From Pteria penguin (taxonomy: Eukaryota; Mollusca; Bivalvia; Pterioida; Pteriidae): a stretch of 64,000 nt of DNA. A program made the position numbers and the translations under genes. Positions 11,668 to 24,014 of this stretch are shown one piece after another; positions within the stretch are counted from its first letter, which is position 1; every line of letters starts with the position of its first letter. The notes below the pieces were generated by a model. That model searched no databases. It worked only from the letters and a program-made list of their open reading frames with translations, and was not told where the DNA came from. The stretch is taken from positions 51,867,009-51,931,008 of the forward strand of contig CM068585.1 in assembly GCA_035048485.1 (NCBI GenBank), read 5' to 3'.

Positions 11668-12841
11668 GTTGGTTGCAGTCCTAACATAGATTATATTAGC
11701 GTTGCATTAACGTGATCTTTACCTCTTTGCTCGTGGGTTAAGTAAACGCAGAAATTCACGTAAACCGGAGTTTGAAACTGCACGAACGCGTTTGGCGGCC
11801 ATGTTAGCTTTGCTTATATCTCAAAAGATATCTACATTTGTAGATTATTATATATAAAATGCCTTATTTTCTGTTCTTGTACGAATGTAAAGATGATGGA
11901 TAAATCCAAACCATAAGTTTAAAAATCATGAAACCAGAGGACATACAAAATCAGTGAAAATGAAAAGCAAGTGGAAAGTAACAAAAGATGTCCACTTGAA
12001 GAGCATATGTTCACCCCTGTGATGGAGTGAGATCAGGTGCCCGGGGAGAGTGAGCATCTCCTGCTTGCTAGCAGCACCCGTCACATATACCCAGTAGAAA
12101 GAGTCAAATTGTGTAAATTCCATATGTATTTATATATGGAGAAGTCAAAGTAGGTAACCTTTTAGTATAGAAGGTGTCAAATCTGTGTAAAATGATCGGA
12201 ATTGGTCTCAGTCCAGAATATCATTTAAACGTCTGGATAACGAGATATCATATGGAGTAATAAGAGTCTCGTAACGACCGTAGAACTTCCTCAGTGACGT
12301 TGCTAGTCTAGCACATATATAACCCTGGTTGAGCAGCTTAACTGAGAGTCGCCTAGCCCTCAGAACAAAGTCATTGTAATTTGAACATGCTCTGGAATAA
12401 CGTATTAACTGAGATATGAATACGCCGTATACGGGCGATGATGGAATGTTGCTACTTATGAAATGAAAGTTTGTGATAGCGAAATTGAAATCGTCACGTT
12501 TGTCATAGAGTGAGGTGTTCAATTGACCATAAATATCAAAACACGACATAATATCTAAAAACCCTTAATGCTGTTTTTTTTTTTTTTTTTTTTTTTTTAC
12601 TGTCTATGTAATTCCCATACATATGGCAGAACTATATTATGATTTATTAAGATCCGTCGAATTTTCTTCATCTGTAACACGGAGTAGAGAGAACTTAATA
12701 CATGAATATGTAAGTGTGCCGAGCCATTTAACGCGATGAACACACACACACATGTCCGGTCGAATAGGCTTGGCAAGTGTACTAAATATGCGACCGTTTT
12801 TCACTTTGAAGTGAATTTTATCCTAGGACTGCACCCATCTG
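11668..12841. mobile_element. Degenerate TIR element related to the GTTAAC-rich MITE, interrupted by a retroelement
   Basis: Left end CAGTTGGTTGCAGTCCTAAC, right end on the reverse strand CAGATGGGTGCAGTCCTA. These match the termini of the elements at 25753, 47745 and 41219. ATTAACG-type subterminal motifs follow. A Penelope-like fragment occupies 11888-12549. The flanks are TT rather than TA, so the boundary is less certain than in the intact copies. Confidence 0.5.
11888..12549 (-). mobile_element. Penelope-like element family B, 3' fragment (copy B1)
   Basis: The minus-strand frame 12549-12208 encodes the post-RT region (SLYDKRDDFNFAI, SPVYGVFISQLIRYSRAC), matching the B2 and B3 copies at 43 and 49 kb and the homologous region of family A. 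The 3' UTR module, AGGAGATGCTCACTCTCCCC followed by GGGCACCTG, follows, and the end is CATCATCTTTA at 11888. A poly(T) run follows at 12574-12598. Confidence 0.75.
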
Positions 12842-12849
12842 TTAAATTC

Positions 12850-13779
12850 GTACCTTGAGTACCAAAAGTGTTTTGAATATATCATAACCTTGAATATGCT
12901 GCGTACTGCATTGTGGAGGTACATGTATAAAACCTTTCCATTCTTATATTAGTCTACTATGACCATCTACATAAGTTACGTGAAACATCATTTGCTGACA
13001 ATACGTATAGCGTTTCAGCATCTCGAGACATTGTTTCAAAATGGACAAAAACGCAACTTGATTATTTTATCTATTTGAATAGGTCAACGGTATTAGTTCA
13101 CTTCAGCAAGAAAACGACGTTATGTTGGATGATAAAGAAACGCAAGAAATAAGTTAAATCTTCAACGTGCATGTAATGTGCCGCGTAAGATCCATACTGT
13201 TCCAACTACCAATTTGATAAAAATCGAGTTATATGTATTATTCAATTCGTCATCGAACGCTCGTCATTTTAGAAATTAACCTTGTCAGTATATGATTAAA
13301 GGGGGAGGACGTGTCACTTTTCTAAAATCTTTATCTTTGATGAAAATTGTAAATAGCTGTTCTATCTGTAATCAATAAAAAACCCACAATAATCAGTATA
13401 AATATATATGGAAAATTGGCAGTAAGGCAGTATGGTTCTAAGGCGACGAAAAATGTAATAATCAAGTTAATAATTGAGGATGTCATTATTTTCAATATAT
13501 TAATATGAGGTCGATGTATACTAAGGTGTTACATATATGTGTTGGTAAATCTCGTGTTTGGAAGTCCAGAAGACGGACATATGACATTACTCCAATATTA
13601 CTGAGGTTATTGTGAATGCAAGTGTGGTTTTCTTACCGTAGAATTTATAGTCAGAATTATATCTCCTTATGATATATTATTACGTTAGATTCTTTATCGA
13701 AATTAAACAAGAACGAAATTAGTTATAAGATGTACACATGACCATTTCGAATATGTATGTATGCGCAAAACTCATAGGC
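12850..13779. other. No gene or clear repeat seen
   Basis: AT-rich unique-looking DNA. Only very short open frames and no splice-flanked conserved exon. Confidence 0.4.
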
Positions 13780-14492
13780 AGGGCAAATTATTTCAGACGG
13801 ACAAATGACAGAGATAGACATGCTACTATCGGATAGTATACTATATTTATGCTAGAAATATTAAATATCAATTAATGGGAGATCCCTCCTATAGATTATC
13901 ATCCTAATCATGCCAAAACAATATATACATACCTTTACTGATAGCAAGTTGGCAGGGATTTTGTTATTTAATTCCTGTTCTGTATGAAAAACTGTTAACT
14001 ATTCAAATATAACAAATGTGTTGTTTTCCAACAATGTTGATATTACTCAAACAATATATGTCAACTTGCTACCACTGACGGTCAAAAGAAGGATATCATC
14101 GAGTTATAGGATTTAAAATCAAAATTATATTCCTTATGACATATTTTTACGCATTTTAACGCATAGACAACAGGGCAAACTATTTCAGACGGACCGAGAT
14201 GGACATTTTACTATCGTTTATTGCATATATGATAGAACTATTCAATATCATTAAATGGGAGATTACTCCTATAGTTTATCATCCTAATCATGCCAACGCA
14301 TATATCACCTTTAGAGTTAGCAAGTTGACATGGATTTTTTTTAAATTTAATTCCTGTTCTGTATGAGATACGGTGAAGTTAGCTATTAAATATATCAATA
14401 TGTGTTGTTTTGCAGCACTGTTTATATTACTCAAAAATCTATGTCAACTTGCTATCACTGAAGGTCAAAGGAAGGATTTCATCGGGTTATTT
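13780..14492. repeat. Diverged tandem duplication, two units of about 350-390 bp
   Basis: The first unit starts at CAGGGCAAATTATTTCAGACG near 13780 and the second near 14168. Shared blocks include GGAGAT..CTCCTATAG.TTATCATCCTAATCATGCCAA and CCTGTTCTGTATGA. Each unit also contains the inverted pair TAGCAAGTTG / CAACTTGCTA about 130 bp apart. Confidence 0.8.
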
Positions 14493-15035
14493 AATCAGTT
14501 GATCCGATGTGGGGAACGAGTCGATGCTATTTCATTATACCAAGTGTTCTGATCGAATCTTTTAGACTCAATCTAACAACAAGAATTGATATTCCTGTAT
14601 CATGAATTTCTAGACCATAACTATATAATGTGGATTTAGGTGCATGATTGGGATGAACACTCCCAGCAAGTTTTTTTCTGAAAATTAATGCTGAGAATCT
14701 GTATTTAAAGAAGATCTTTGACTAAATTAGTCTTAAAAAAGATATGACATATGATCATTACAGTTCAGACATTTTGTAACTGACCCAATAGGGATTTGAC
14801 TAATCATTCTTTGACTCATCAGATATTTTAAAGCAAAACATTGCATAGTATCTAAAAAGAAATTATGTGATATTTCTGCATACAATATTGATAGTGACGA
14901 AATCCCATTTGCATTAATTTGAAAAAAAAAAACCCAGATATTAGTAAAGCACAGCCATATTTCTGTCAAGTGGAATACCTAACACGAGATTATACGAGGA
15001 ATATTTACGATATATATATATATATAACTTGTTGC
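14493..15035. other. No gene seen
   Basis: AT-rich DNA with a short TA run at 15011-15026. The minus-strand frame at 14733-14969 has no recognisable domain. Confidence 0.4.
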
Positions 15036-15330
15036 AAGCCGATATGGCTCACTGTATGATGTACTAGTGATCAAGAGGTTGCCGGTTTTCCACTCACCTC
15101 ATAAGTCTACCGGTGGTTTGTCTTTCGATTGAGACATTAAACCCGAGGTCCCGCGTCACAATAGGTGTGGCACGTAAAAGGTCCCTCACTGCATTGAGTG
15201 AGTTCGTTGCACAGGCATACTTTTCTATGTACTGCATAAGGCAGATGTCGTTACCATGTACGAAAAATATTTGTAGAGCGGCGAAAATTATGACCGTAAC
15301 GTGATCGTAAATTAATGATCGATCAATAAC
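15036..15330 (+). mobile_element. tRNA-derived SINE (type 1)
   Basis: Head AAGCCGATATGGCTCACTGT, then a degraded box B. The body includes GACATTAAACCCGAGGTCCC and CACGTAAAAGGTCCCTCACTG, then CAGATGTCGTTACCATGTACG. This body is shared with the SINEs at 1.0, 33.6 and 39.0 kb. Confidence 0.75.
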
Positions 15331-15359
15331 TTGTCGATAGGGTATGTATAAGGCCATGT

Positions 15360-17680
15360 GATTCCTTTTTGGTGATTACGTCTCTTTCAGCAAGAGATTG
15401 TTTTGATATTGTTAAACTTTTTTAAGATTATAACTCAGACATGTTATGACACAGGTTCGTAGTAAATATGTTACGAGCATAAAACGCATGTATTTTTTTA
15501 GGGTCCCGCCATATAGTGGGTGTCTTATAACAATCATTATGTACGTCTGTCCGTCAGCACTTTCTGTGGCACACGATATATTAAGTTTCCTTTCAACAAT
15601 TTTCATAAATTTTATACATAATATGATGAATGAAACTAATGAACCTTTAGATTTTATTTGATTTCTATTTAAGGAGTTATTTGATTTGGACATTTTCTTT
15701 CATGCTAATTAGAGGATAATATGGCGGGGTTGTGCCCTATAGTAATCGGTTTGTCTGTCCATCTGTCTCTTTTTCAATTTTCATTTTCTTACTAATATAC
15801 TTATATCCTGTCAGCACTTTTTATGGCACACAACTTCAAATTTAAAGAAGATTATCATAATTACTTTTCAAACGAGATAGGAGATGGTGAAAGGGAGAGA
15901 CCATTACCTTTTTTTGGTGAAGGGGACGGTCTTAATGAGATAGCACCTATAAACATGATTTTGGCAATTGAATGTGTGGATCTGATGCGATGACAAAAAT
16001 ATGCCATAGTCTTCAAACTTTATATATAGACAGAGAAAGGCTAATCTTAGACTTTGATACTATTAGAGTTCAAAGGTCTATATTCCAGTAAGAGATTGCA
16101 TGATCAAAAACGCACGTTTAATGTAAATTAAATTAATTTCAATATAATGGGAAATAATGCTTATGCCATAAAAGACACCAGGCGGGGCCCTCCCTGACTT
16201 TATCAGTTTTCCGAAAAATGTTGATATCTTTTTAAATCTCAGTATATATTCATTGTCAATAATGTAGAATTAATTCGATAAAACACTTCTCTGATGATGC
16301 TGTCATTGACACACTTTTATTTGTTGTATACATGCTATCCTGAATTCCGTTTGAACATTATTGTTCTACTTTCATATTTTAATGTGTTTTTACTGTATAA
16401 TCATTTTATATAAGTATTTCGGGGTTTTTTTTTTTCATATAATTTTTTTCATTTGATGAATTCAGTTTTGAACAAAGACCAATTATTTTTATTTACAAAT
16501 TTTCTATTTATCATTGCTATCTTTTTTAGTAGAAAATGCCTTTATCTATTCTATCTTTTATTGATTTAGTTTGACATATCTTTTTATATTAAATTCTATC
16601 ACTGTTAAGACCGTATTGTAATCCTGACGTGTTTCATTTGAATTCTATGTTATCGATTGTCTTCTTTCGAAATTGTTGATGTTTTTGCTTTCTTATTTTT
16701 TTTTCTATTTTTTTTTTATTTTTTGTTTGTTTAGTTTGTTTGGGGTATTTTCTTGGTTTTGGGTTTTTTTTTGTTTCTGTATATTTTTTTGTTTGCTTTT
16801 GTTTTGGGGGGAGGGATTTTTTTTTGTGGGTTATCATAGTAATACTTTTTTTTCTGTGCGAATATGGTATTATTCCATTAATTTGTCACATCAATGTTAG
16901 TACCCGCACTTATATTGATTTTGAGCTTTTAGGTTTTGGTCTTTATTTAAGGGTAAATCTAATAGAAGAGATGATATGCGTGATTTTCTTTGGGGGGGGG
17001 GGGGTGTCTTAGAAAATTATGTAACAGCAAATATGTTATCACAACACGTGCATCTTATTATAGAACAGTAAGATTTTATGTTGAATTAAAGAAATTCGAC
17101 AAGTGTAAAGTTATAATTTATAGATTCGTCAGAATTAATGGGGTGTGTTTCTTTTGTTTCTTCTTTTCATTTATTTGTTTTGTGGTTTGGGGTGTTTTAT
17201 TTTGTTTGGTTTTATTTTTTCTTATGCCAGATACTGGCTTGGTATGTTGTAAAATATTATCCAGAGTTTTTCAGCGAATCCATTTCATGCAATTGCGTCA
17301 GTGCTCTACTTATATTTCCTATGAATGATCGTACGTAAAAAGGATCAATTTCAGTGATTGATAAGTTTAATCTTATTAAAGGAAATGTGGAAAATTAGTA
17401 TTTTTTTTCAAATAATTGAGTATTTACTCAAATAATAATTTCAGTAAAGCGTATAATTTAATTTCCTAAAGTAAATTAATTAAGTTAAGGACGAAATAAA
17501 ATTTACATTTGTGATAAACCTTACCAGAATTTGATAATCTATGCCAATAACAAAAAGAAAAGAACAATTTATATGATATGTAAAGCATTAAATGTCTACT
17601 TTCAATATTAGTATGTTGTTGTTTGTATTTATATAGGTGTAGACATCAGAGTTTTTTTTTTTTTTGTTTATCAAAATGGT
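15360..17680. other. No gene seen; T/G-rich low-complexity stretches
   Basis: 16690-16860 and 17130-17225 are T/G-rich, and 16992-17005 is a G run. They generate open frames of Phe/Val/Gly with no credible start or domain. No splice-supported exon was recognised. Confidence 0.4.
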
Positions 17681-17689
17681 AATATGTGC

Positions 17690-18122
17690 CATGCCAACCA
17701 CAAAAAAAAACCCCGAAAGCAACTGGTTTCAAATGACTATGGCACTAACAACATTGCACTACGTTGGACATTCACGGACCCCTGAAGTACAGAGATGAGA
17801 CCAGGTGCCCAGGGAGGAGTGAGAGCCTCCTGTTTGGCTAACCACACCCGCCGTGAATGCCCTTAAATTCAGACGAAACAAATATAATTCAGCACTGTAT
17901 ATATACATATGTGAACAACACTAAGTAGAAAGTGTCATAGCCATACATCAGGAAAAGGGGTATCACATTGAAGTCAAACTCTCCGCGGGAAACTGTTTTA
18001 CGAGCTCCACACTGCAAAAGGAATACGTGTGACGCTCATTTAGAATACGAAAGTAACTGGTGTCACATCACTGTGGTACTAACAACAATGCACCACGGTG
18101 GACATTCACAGACCCCTGAAGT
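17690..18122 (-). repeat. Dispersed Penelope-type 3' module with a flanking direct repeat
   Basis: 17788-17860 carries, on the minus strand, a GGCTCTCACTCCTCCCTGGG / CACCTGGTCTC module like the 3' UTR of the B copies. Direct repeats of about 75 bp (17726-17800 and 18044-18122, both with GGACATTCAC.GACCCCTGAAGTA) flank it. Confidence 0.6.
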
Positions 18123-18489
18123 AACATTATATGCAACTTAATCAAGTAAATGTGTTTGAGAAAAATAAATACTTTTCAGATGCTGACTTCTTTTTATTTA
18201 TTTATTTTACATTTAAATCACTTAATTTTACATGTAACACGCATTTTGATTGGTTAAAAAATTGTAATTTCCAGCGTTTTCTTAAATGTGACATCGATAT
18301 TCACACCACCGCGGCAGAAATCTACAGATGTTAAGAAATAGTGCATACATAACGTACCAATTTCGTAGAATATAAAGCACGTTTGAAAGGAATTAAATGA
18401 TAAGGAATGAATATTATTTGTTTTTCGTTGGATGGAGGTATACCGCAAAAAAAGGATGGAAATTTTACGCGCAAAGATGCACGGTCTTT

Positions 18490-18912
18490 AGTCTGGGTAG
18501 CTCAGAGACAGTGGGCAGACAGGGTCATCAGTCCAGGTAGCTCAGTGACAGTGGGCAAACAGGGTCATCAGTCCAGGTAGCTCAATGACAGTGGGCCGAC
18601 AGGGTCAACAGTCTAGTTAGCTAATTGACAGTGGGAAGGCAGTGTGATCAGTCCAGGTAGCTCATTTACAGTGGGCAGACAGTGTCATCAGTCCAGGTAG
18701 CTCAGTGACAGTTGGCAGACAGAGTCATCAGTCCAGGTAGCTCAGTGGCAGTGCATAGACAGGGTCATCAGTCCAGGTAGCACAGTGACAGTTGGCAGGA
18801 CAGGGTCATCAATCCAGTTAGCTAACTGACAGTTGGCAGACAGTCATCAGTCAAAGTATCTCAGTAACAGTTGGCAGACAGAGCTATCAGTCCAGGTAGC
18901 TCAATGATATAG
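18490..18912 (+). repeat. 40-bp minisatellite, about 10.5 copies
   Basis: Unit approximately GTAGCTCAGTGACAGTGGGC followed by AGACAGGGTCATCAGTCCAG. Individual units show point changes and one- to three-base indels (for example in the unit near 18840). No coding sense. Confidence 0.95.
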
Positions 18913-19395
18913 CAACTGCATTGTGTGAGAAATGATTAAGGTATTAAGTTCCATTCAGATCTCTTCGATGCCCTCGCTACTTCACACTCTGTTGTCAAAA
19001 AATATCAAACTGACTGATAAATATTGCAGCAGATTGAGTCAAGAGCCAAATCTCATTTGAAGAATCTGCTTGGTTTGCCAACGGACCCTGTTTGAGTGCC
19101 AGTCTGGCAATGACTTCCATCCCGCCTTATTCAAACAGAACTGCTAAGAAAATAATGCTGCATTGGCCAAGTAAATATCTGCTGAAACACATTAAAATCG
19201 CAGAAATATTTCCTATAAAAAATGCTGATATTTGGATGGTCTCTTTTCTGTATTGAGAGTTGAAATGTCAAAAGACTTGACGCTAGTGACAATATACTTT
19301 CCAGATTCAAACTCAGGGTATTTTCAGTTTAGTCCTTGAACATCACTGAAGAGACGTGCATTGTCCAGATGCGCATAAAGTGCACTAAATTAATG

Positions 19396-19400
<5 letters not shown>
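18913..19400. other. No gene seen
   Basis: Unique-looking sequence between the minisatellite and a GA run, without a supported exon. Confidence 0.4.

Positions 19401-19432
<32 letters not shown>
19401..19432. repeat. (GA)n microsatellite
   Basis: Pure AG/GA dinucleotide run of about 32 bases. Confidence 0.95.
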
Positions 19433-19434
<2 letters not shown>

Positions 19435-19472
19435 CATGTAATAAAAGGACAATATCGTGTATAGTGTCATAT

Positions 19473-19673
19473 TCAGACAAATGCGAACCCCGATAAAATC
19501 GAGATGAGACCAGGTGTCCCGGAGGAGTAAGCGTCACCTGCATGTATGCAACACCCGTTGCGAAATCCTACAACAAATTTTGAAGTCGAGGAAGAAAATA
19601 AGTATACACATATGAATACATGAAGGAGACAAGAACAGGAAGTCAAATTATCCAATTTAAGGCATAGAATCAT
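19473..19673 (-). repeat. Dispersed Penelope-type 3' module (minus)
   Basis: The minus-strand sequence contains AACGGGTGTTGCATACATGC, GGTGACGCTTACTCCTCCGG and GACACCTGGTCTCATCTCG. It matches the module at 30304-30510 closely enough that spurious translations of both end GDAYSS..P.L.SIL...AFV. I read it as a retroelement 3' fragment, not a gene. Confidence 0.55.
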
Positions 19674-19689
19674 ATAACTCGGTTTTTAA

Positions 19690-21330
19690 CGAATGAAAAC
19701 ATTTCTCAGACTCTGCTATTTGAGGAAAGTTGTCACACACATGCAGAATATTTTAGAAGAAAAAAAGTTAAACAGTAAACTTCACCCGTTTACAGTTTTA
19801 TTCCCAGAAAAGGGCGTTAAAGAATAATATATCAATCAGCTGTTTTATATAATGGTCAAGAACAACCGAAATTTCGATGTACCCTCTTTCCGAAAATTGT
19901 GCCAATAATTTTCCCTGCGATCTAAAACGTGTAAATTTGTTTCCATTTTACTTCAAGGTCTATTTAAGCATGAACATTCAGCAAAGGATTTGATTATAAG
20001 AAGCTAAAAGAATGTGATTTTTGTACCTACCATGTTTTGTACTTCTTTAGGCAAATAAAAAAAAATCGAAGATTTGTTCATTTGATGCGTTTGGAACAAG
20101 GGCCTAGGATATATATTAAATCCTATATATTGACCGCTTGTGTGAGTGACCAATTTTAAATGACCATACCGTTAGACGGTTATAGGTAGACACAAGTTAT
20201 ACGCAGAACTCTATATCATAGGTTTCTGGGTGAACTACATACCGATGTTAACCTTGTTATAAAGATTTTTATACCAATGTTTCACTCCATAAGAAAGTAC
20301 AGTGGCAGAATAATGAAGAATGGACTTTTATGGAATTAAGGGAGCAAATACATTCTTCAAAGATATTATTTATCAATGCTCATTTTAAAATCAAACATTT
20401 TCATGCAATGTTAATGTAAGATGTTTACAACAAAACTGTTTACCTCTATTTCGTTAGTAAATATTTAGTGGAAAAAACCCCAAAAACTCAGCACTCAGAG
20501 AAACCACAAACAGTGTACATGTCCGCACACGTACCGTTCCCCTTTGCCATCAAAGTTTCGAATCCATTTGAAACACTGCATTGAGTTAATATATATAATA
20601 ACGTTTAGCTTCGCCTACAGCAAGTCATTGCCATGTACTGTACAAAGAGAGGAAATTTATATCAATTATTGAATCAACCTACCCTCCCCCATTCCAAAAA
20701 AAAAAGAACAGAACAGAACAGAAAAACAAAATGACTGACAGAAATCCACCTCACGTTTCCCAACCAACCACCTCATTACCCTGGTGTGTATGGTGATATG
20801 CTCGCTAAAATATTACAGAAAAATATACATGTATCGATTTTTCAGTGTTCAATAGGCAACCATTTATAAATACTATTTACTTTTTGTATCATGTTGACTA
20901 GAGGTGTGATTTGATAAGAGAATGCTTTATAAACCGAAATGGCCATAAGACAATGCAAGATCGTAGCCTGTGAAATCTGAAATTACACACGTTTAATGTC
21001 GGAAAGAATATGTCAGGAGATTAAGGAGAGAGAGAGAGGGGGGCTTGGGAGGGGGAGGTTTCATGTTCCTGTATAGGTAAATTTGCTGACATTCAACGTA
21101 ACGTTAAGACTTTAACACGTTTATTCCGCAATAACTTGGTTTGTTTCTGAGGTTACCGTGGAAAAGAATCTTGATTCCACAATATCAGAAGATACACATG
21201 GTCGTATTCTGAAGCAACATGTTAGGAGAAAAAAAGAGGGAGTTTCGCGAATAAGTATAGGTAAAATAGCAGAGTCGGGATTACTTAAGGACAGGTGTAC
21301 GCATTGTATATAATGTTTATAATGCCTTTT
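19690..21330. other. No gene seen
   Basis: AT-rich DNA with short purine or A runs (20690-20730, 21025-21055). No ORF with a recognisable domain and no splice-flanked exon identified. Confidence 0.4.
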
Positions 21331-21334
21331 CGGT

Positions 21335-21440
21335 GTTCATTGTCCATTATCGTGTTATATGAGCATGGCCTTGGTGATTTGTGTCTGGGCCAGATGTCCT
21401 GGTTTTTTTTTTTTTTGTTTTTTTTTTGTTTTTTTTTTTT
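21335..21440 (+). repeat. Short Penelope family A 3' tail fragment and poly(T)
   Basis: ATGCCTTGGTGATTTGTGTC-like sequence followed by CCAGATGTC resembles the 3' end at 23225-23275. A T-rich run follows at 21402-21440. Confidence 0.4.
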
Positions 21441-22385
21441 GTACGAAGATCACCCTAGTATTGAACGTGAGATCTCATTCATGACATTTATAAATATACT
21501 AAACTGGATACATAAACACACATCATCTAATCTCGTAAAGTCAAAGGATATATAAGATAGTATTCGAAAGGGGGTTGGGGTGTTGGATCTTTGATATTCT
21601 TTTTTTTTTTTTTTGTTTTGTGTTACTTTGAGGCCACTAAAGTATCCAACGGTATTGTGAATTTGATAGAAATACTGGACATGGGAAAACATCTAGTCAA
21701 GTGCAAGAATAAATTTCGAATGAATATAGAACATAAATACCTTATAAATGTTGTGCACCATTTCGACAAGTTATGTTTCTTCATTGATGTTTGTGGCCAA
21801 ATAATTGGAATTCTCATATTACATAAATATTTGAAGAGCAGTGTTGAAGCCAAAATGACCGAAAAGTGAACCAAAGAATCTATCTAAAGACAGAGCTATG
21901 CATGAGGAAGATACTCCTTAGTTTTAGAGTGATTTAATTAATTTGATGAATGAAAATTTGAAGTAAATATCTTATGTCAGTACAAAAGCACTGAAAACTA
22001 GACTTTCGATGCCCTCGAGGACTATCAGTCCACCAGCAGTGACACAGGCCTAGTGGTTATAAGGAATATAGAACCTATTCTAAAACACTGTAACAGTTTG
22101 CGAACTCCAATATTTAAATATCAGGAATAAGATGACAAATAATTCAAATGATAATATGAACCATTTTGCAAAATAGCCATTCCTCTTCTTATAGCCATTT
22201 TTCTCATCTAAAAATTTACTACATATACATTCCCCACCATTACTGAAAAAAGCCCGGATTTTAATGACCAATTCCCTCCTGTACCTTTTTTAATCAAACT
22301 TGTGCATTGTATCATGGAATGCTAATTTTGGTTATTTGAATTAAAAACTAATGCCACCATCATCTTAAACATTAAAGCGAAGTTA
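21441..22385. other. No gene seen
   Basis: Open frames on both strands around 21450-21874 overlap each other and a poly(T) run at 21600-21614. No domain or conserved exon supports either strand. Confidence 0.35.
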
Positions 22386-23680
22386 CATATCAGCAACATG
22401 TGGCGAAGTAGAATGCCATGGCTCACATATAGCTATGCCATGACACGACGAACATTTAACTCCATGTATCCCATAATAACGACGGTAGTATGTCTTGAAC
22501 ACGGTGCAGCTGTCGAGCAAACTAGTATGACATCGCCACAGCGTCGTTTTGGCCGATTAACAGGGCGGCAGGGACTCTATGACGGGCCTTGTCCAAACCT
22601 TTTCAGAAGAGACAAGGTCCTGATCCTCGTCTCCTCTGACTGTTAGTCGGGGCTCCTATTGACCAAGGATCTGAGCTTGCTTACAAACGGGCAGGGCACG
22701 GTTTATTTATGTTGATGTCGCCTTACATATTACTGATAGCAACATATTATTCTATATACGTTTTGTCTATAATAAAATTTTTATGACCTCACTTCTTGAG
22801 AAACCTGTTGATCCTTCTTCTATATATGAAGGAATATTTGTAAAACAAAGAACAATTAACTCAGTATTCACAATATTTCGGTCTCCTGACCTTCTTATAG
22901 TGAATTTTATTGGTATTGGTGGCTTAAGCTATGTCATATCCATCATTTTTCATAACCAATATCTTTGTTTTATGACACTTCTCTTCGGAGGACTATTAAG
23001 ATATTTGATAAAGGAATATTTATAAATTTGTAAATGTTTGTCCTTTGATTGAGCTGCTTTTTGGTGAATGTGAAGGTGGGCGCCCGTTAACCGGTTATCC
23101 ACACCGATTGAGTGAGGTTTGTTACTTCAATTGACCGTCCTATGTCGGTATCGTAACCGAAGCACAATCAAATATGTTTGTAATGTCGTTTTTTCCGTAT
23201 ATATTATACTATTATCATGTTTTAAATGCATGTCCTTGGTGATTTGTGTCATACAGCTTGTCAGATGTCTTCTGTTTTCTCTTTTATATGGACGTAATAT
23301 CTTATAGCCATGGCGTAGCTATGTCGTTTGATAACGTCGCATTTCATGTTCCCGACGTATTTATCCGACGACCACAGCGCAACCATACCATGGGACTGAC
23401 GTAGAATGTCAGGGCTCTGACGCATCTATCTCATGGGACCTATGTAGTATGTCATAGCAACGACGTAACTATGTCATGTAAACGATGTTGTATGTCGTGA
23501 AACGGCGTAGTGTTATTGTAAGAACGCCGTTGTAAGGCATACTTGCGGCGAAGCTATGTCATGAGAACGAGGTAGTATGTCTTATGACATAGCCATGACG
23601 TAGCTTTATCTTTAGACCGACGTATTATGTTAAGGCAAAAGCTAAGCTATGTCGTTAGATGAATGCCGCATATCAAGACG
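22386..23680. repeat. Degenerate tandem array (ACGTAGTATGTC / ACGTAGCTATGTC), split by a retroelement
   Basis: 22386-22551 and 23303-23680 both consist of imperfect units such as GACGTAGTATGTCATAGCAA and GACGTAACTATGTCATG. They are separated by the Penelope family A 3' fragment at 22552-23290, implying insertion into a pre-existing array. Confidence 0.75.
22552..23290 (+). mobile_element. Penelope-like family A, 3'-end fragment
   Basis: Begins in the last codons of the RT-protein region (AACAGGGCGGCAGGGACTCT) and continues in the 3' UTR (GACGGGCCTTGTCCAAACC, CTGACTGTTAGTCGGG, CCGGTTATCCACACC). It is colinear with 35850-36400 and 47190-47625. Compared with those it has about 180 extra bases around 22830-23015, bounded by near-repeats of AAGGAATATTTGTAAA. 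Severely 5'-truncated. Confidence 0.8.
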
Positions 23681-24014
23681 TGACAGTTGGGAGAAAGCAT
23701 CTCGTCTTTTTGATGTCAGAGAAGAGAAAACACCAAATTTAACTGTTACGTCATGTATCGCTTTTGCAACGTCACGCTTGTGGCGTAATCGAAAGGGCTG
23801 GACATTTTATTTTAGCCCCTGAACATTACCTACTATTTAATTTACATGTCACTGTGCTGATGATACTCGTAGTACATTTATATAAATCATAAACTAGAGC
23901 TGTCATAATTCCACCCATTCGGGCAACAGTGTTAAAACATGCAATAACTCAATTTCTCATTGCTATAAGAGTAATGGATGTCCCATTTGTATAATCAAGG
24001 AAATCACGAATTAG

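Noticed and set aside
16673..17328. Several Phe/Val/Gly-rich frames
   Set aside because: Products of T/G-rich low-complexity DNA, with overlapping frames and no splice or domain support.
18490..18912. CRISPR-like array
   Set aside because: Contiguous 40-bp minisatellite without spacers, in a eukaryotic genome.
22783..23025. 80-codon hydrophobic plus-strand frame
   Set aside because: Lies in the 3' UTR of Penelope family A. The homologous UTRs at 36.1 and 47.4 kb lack it.
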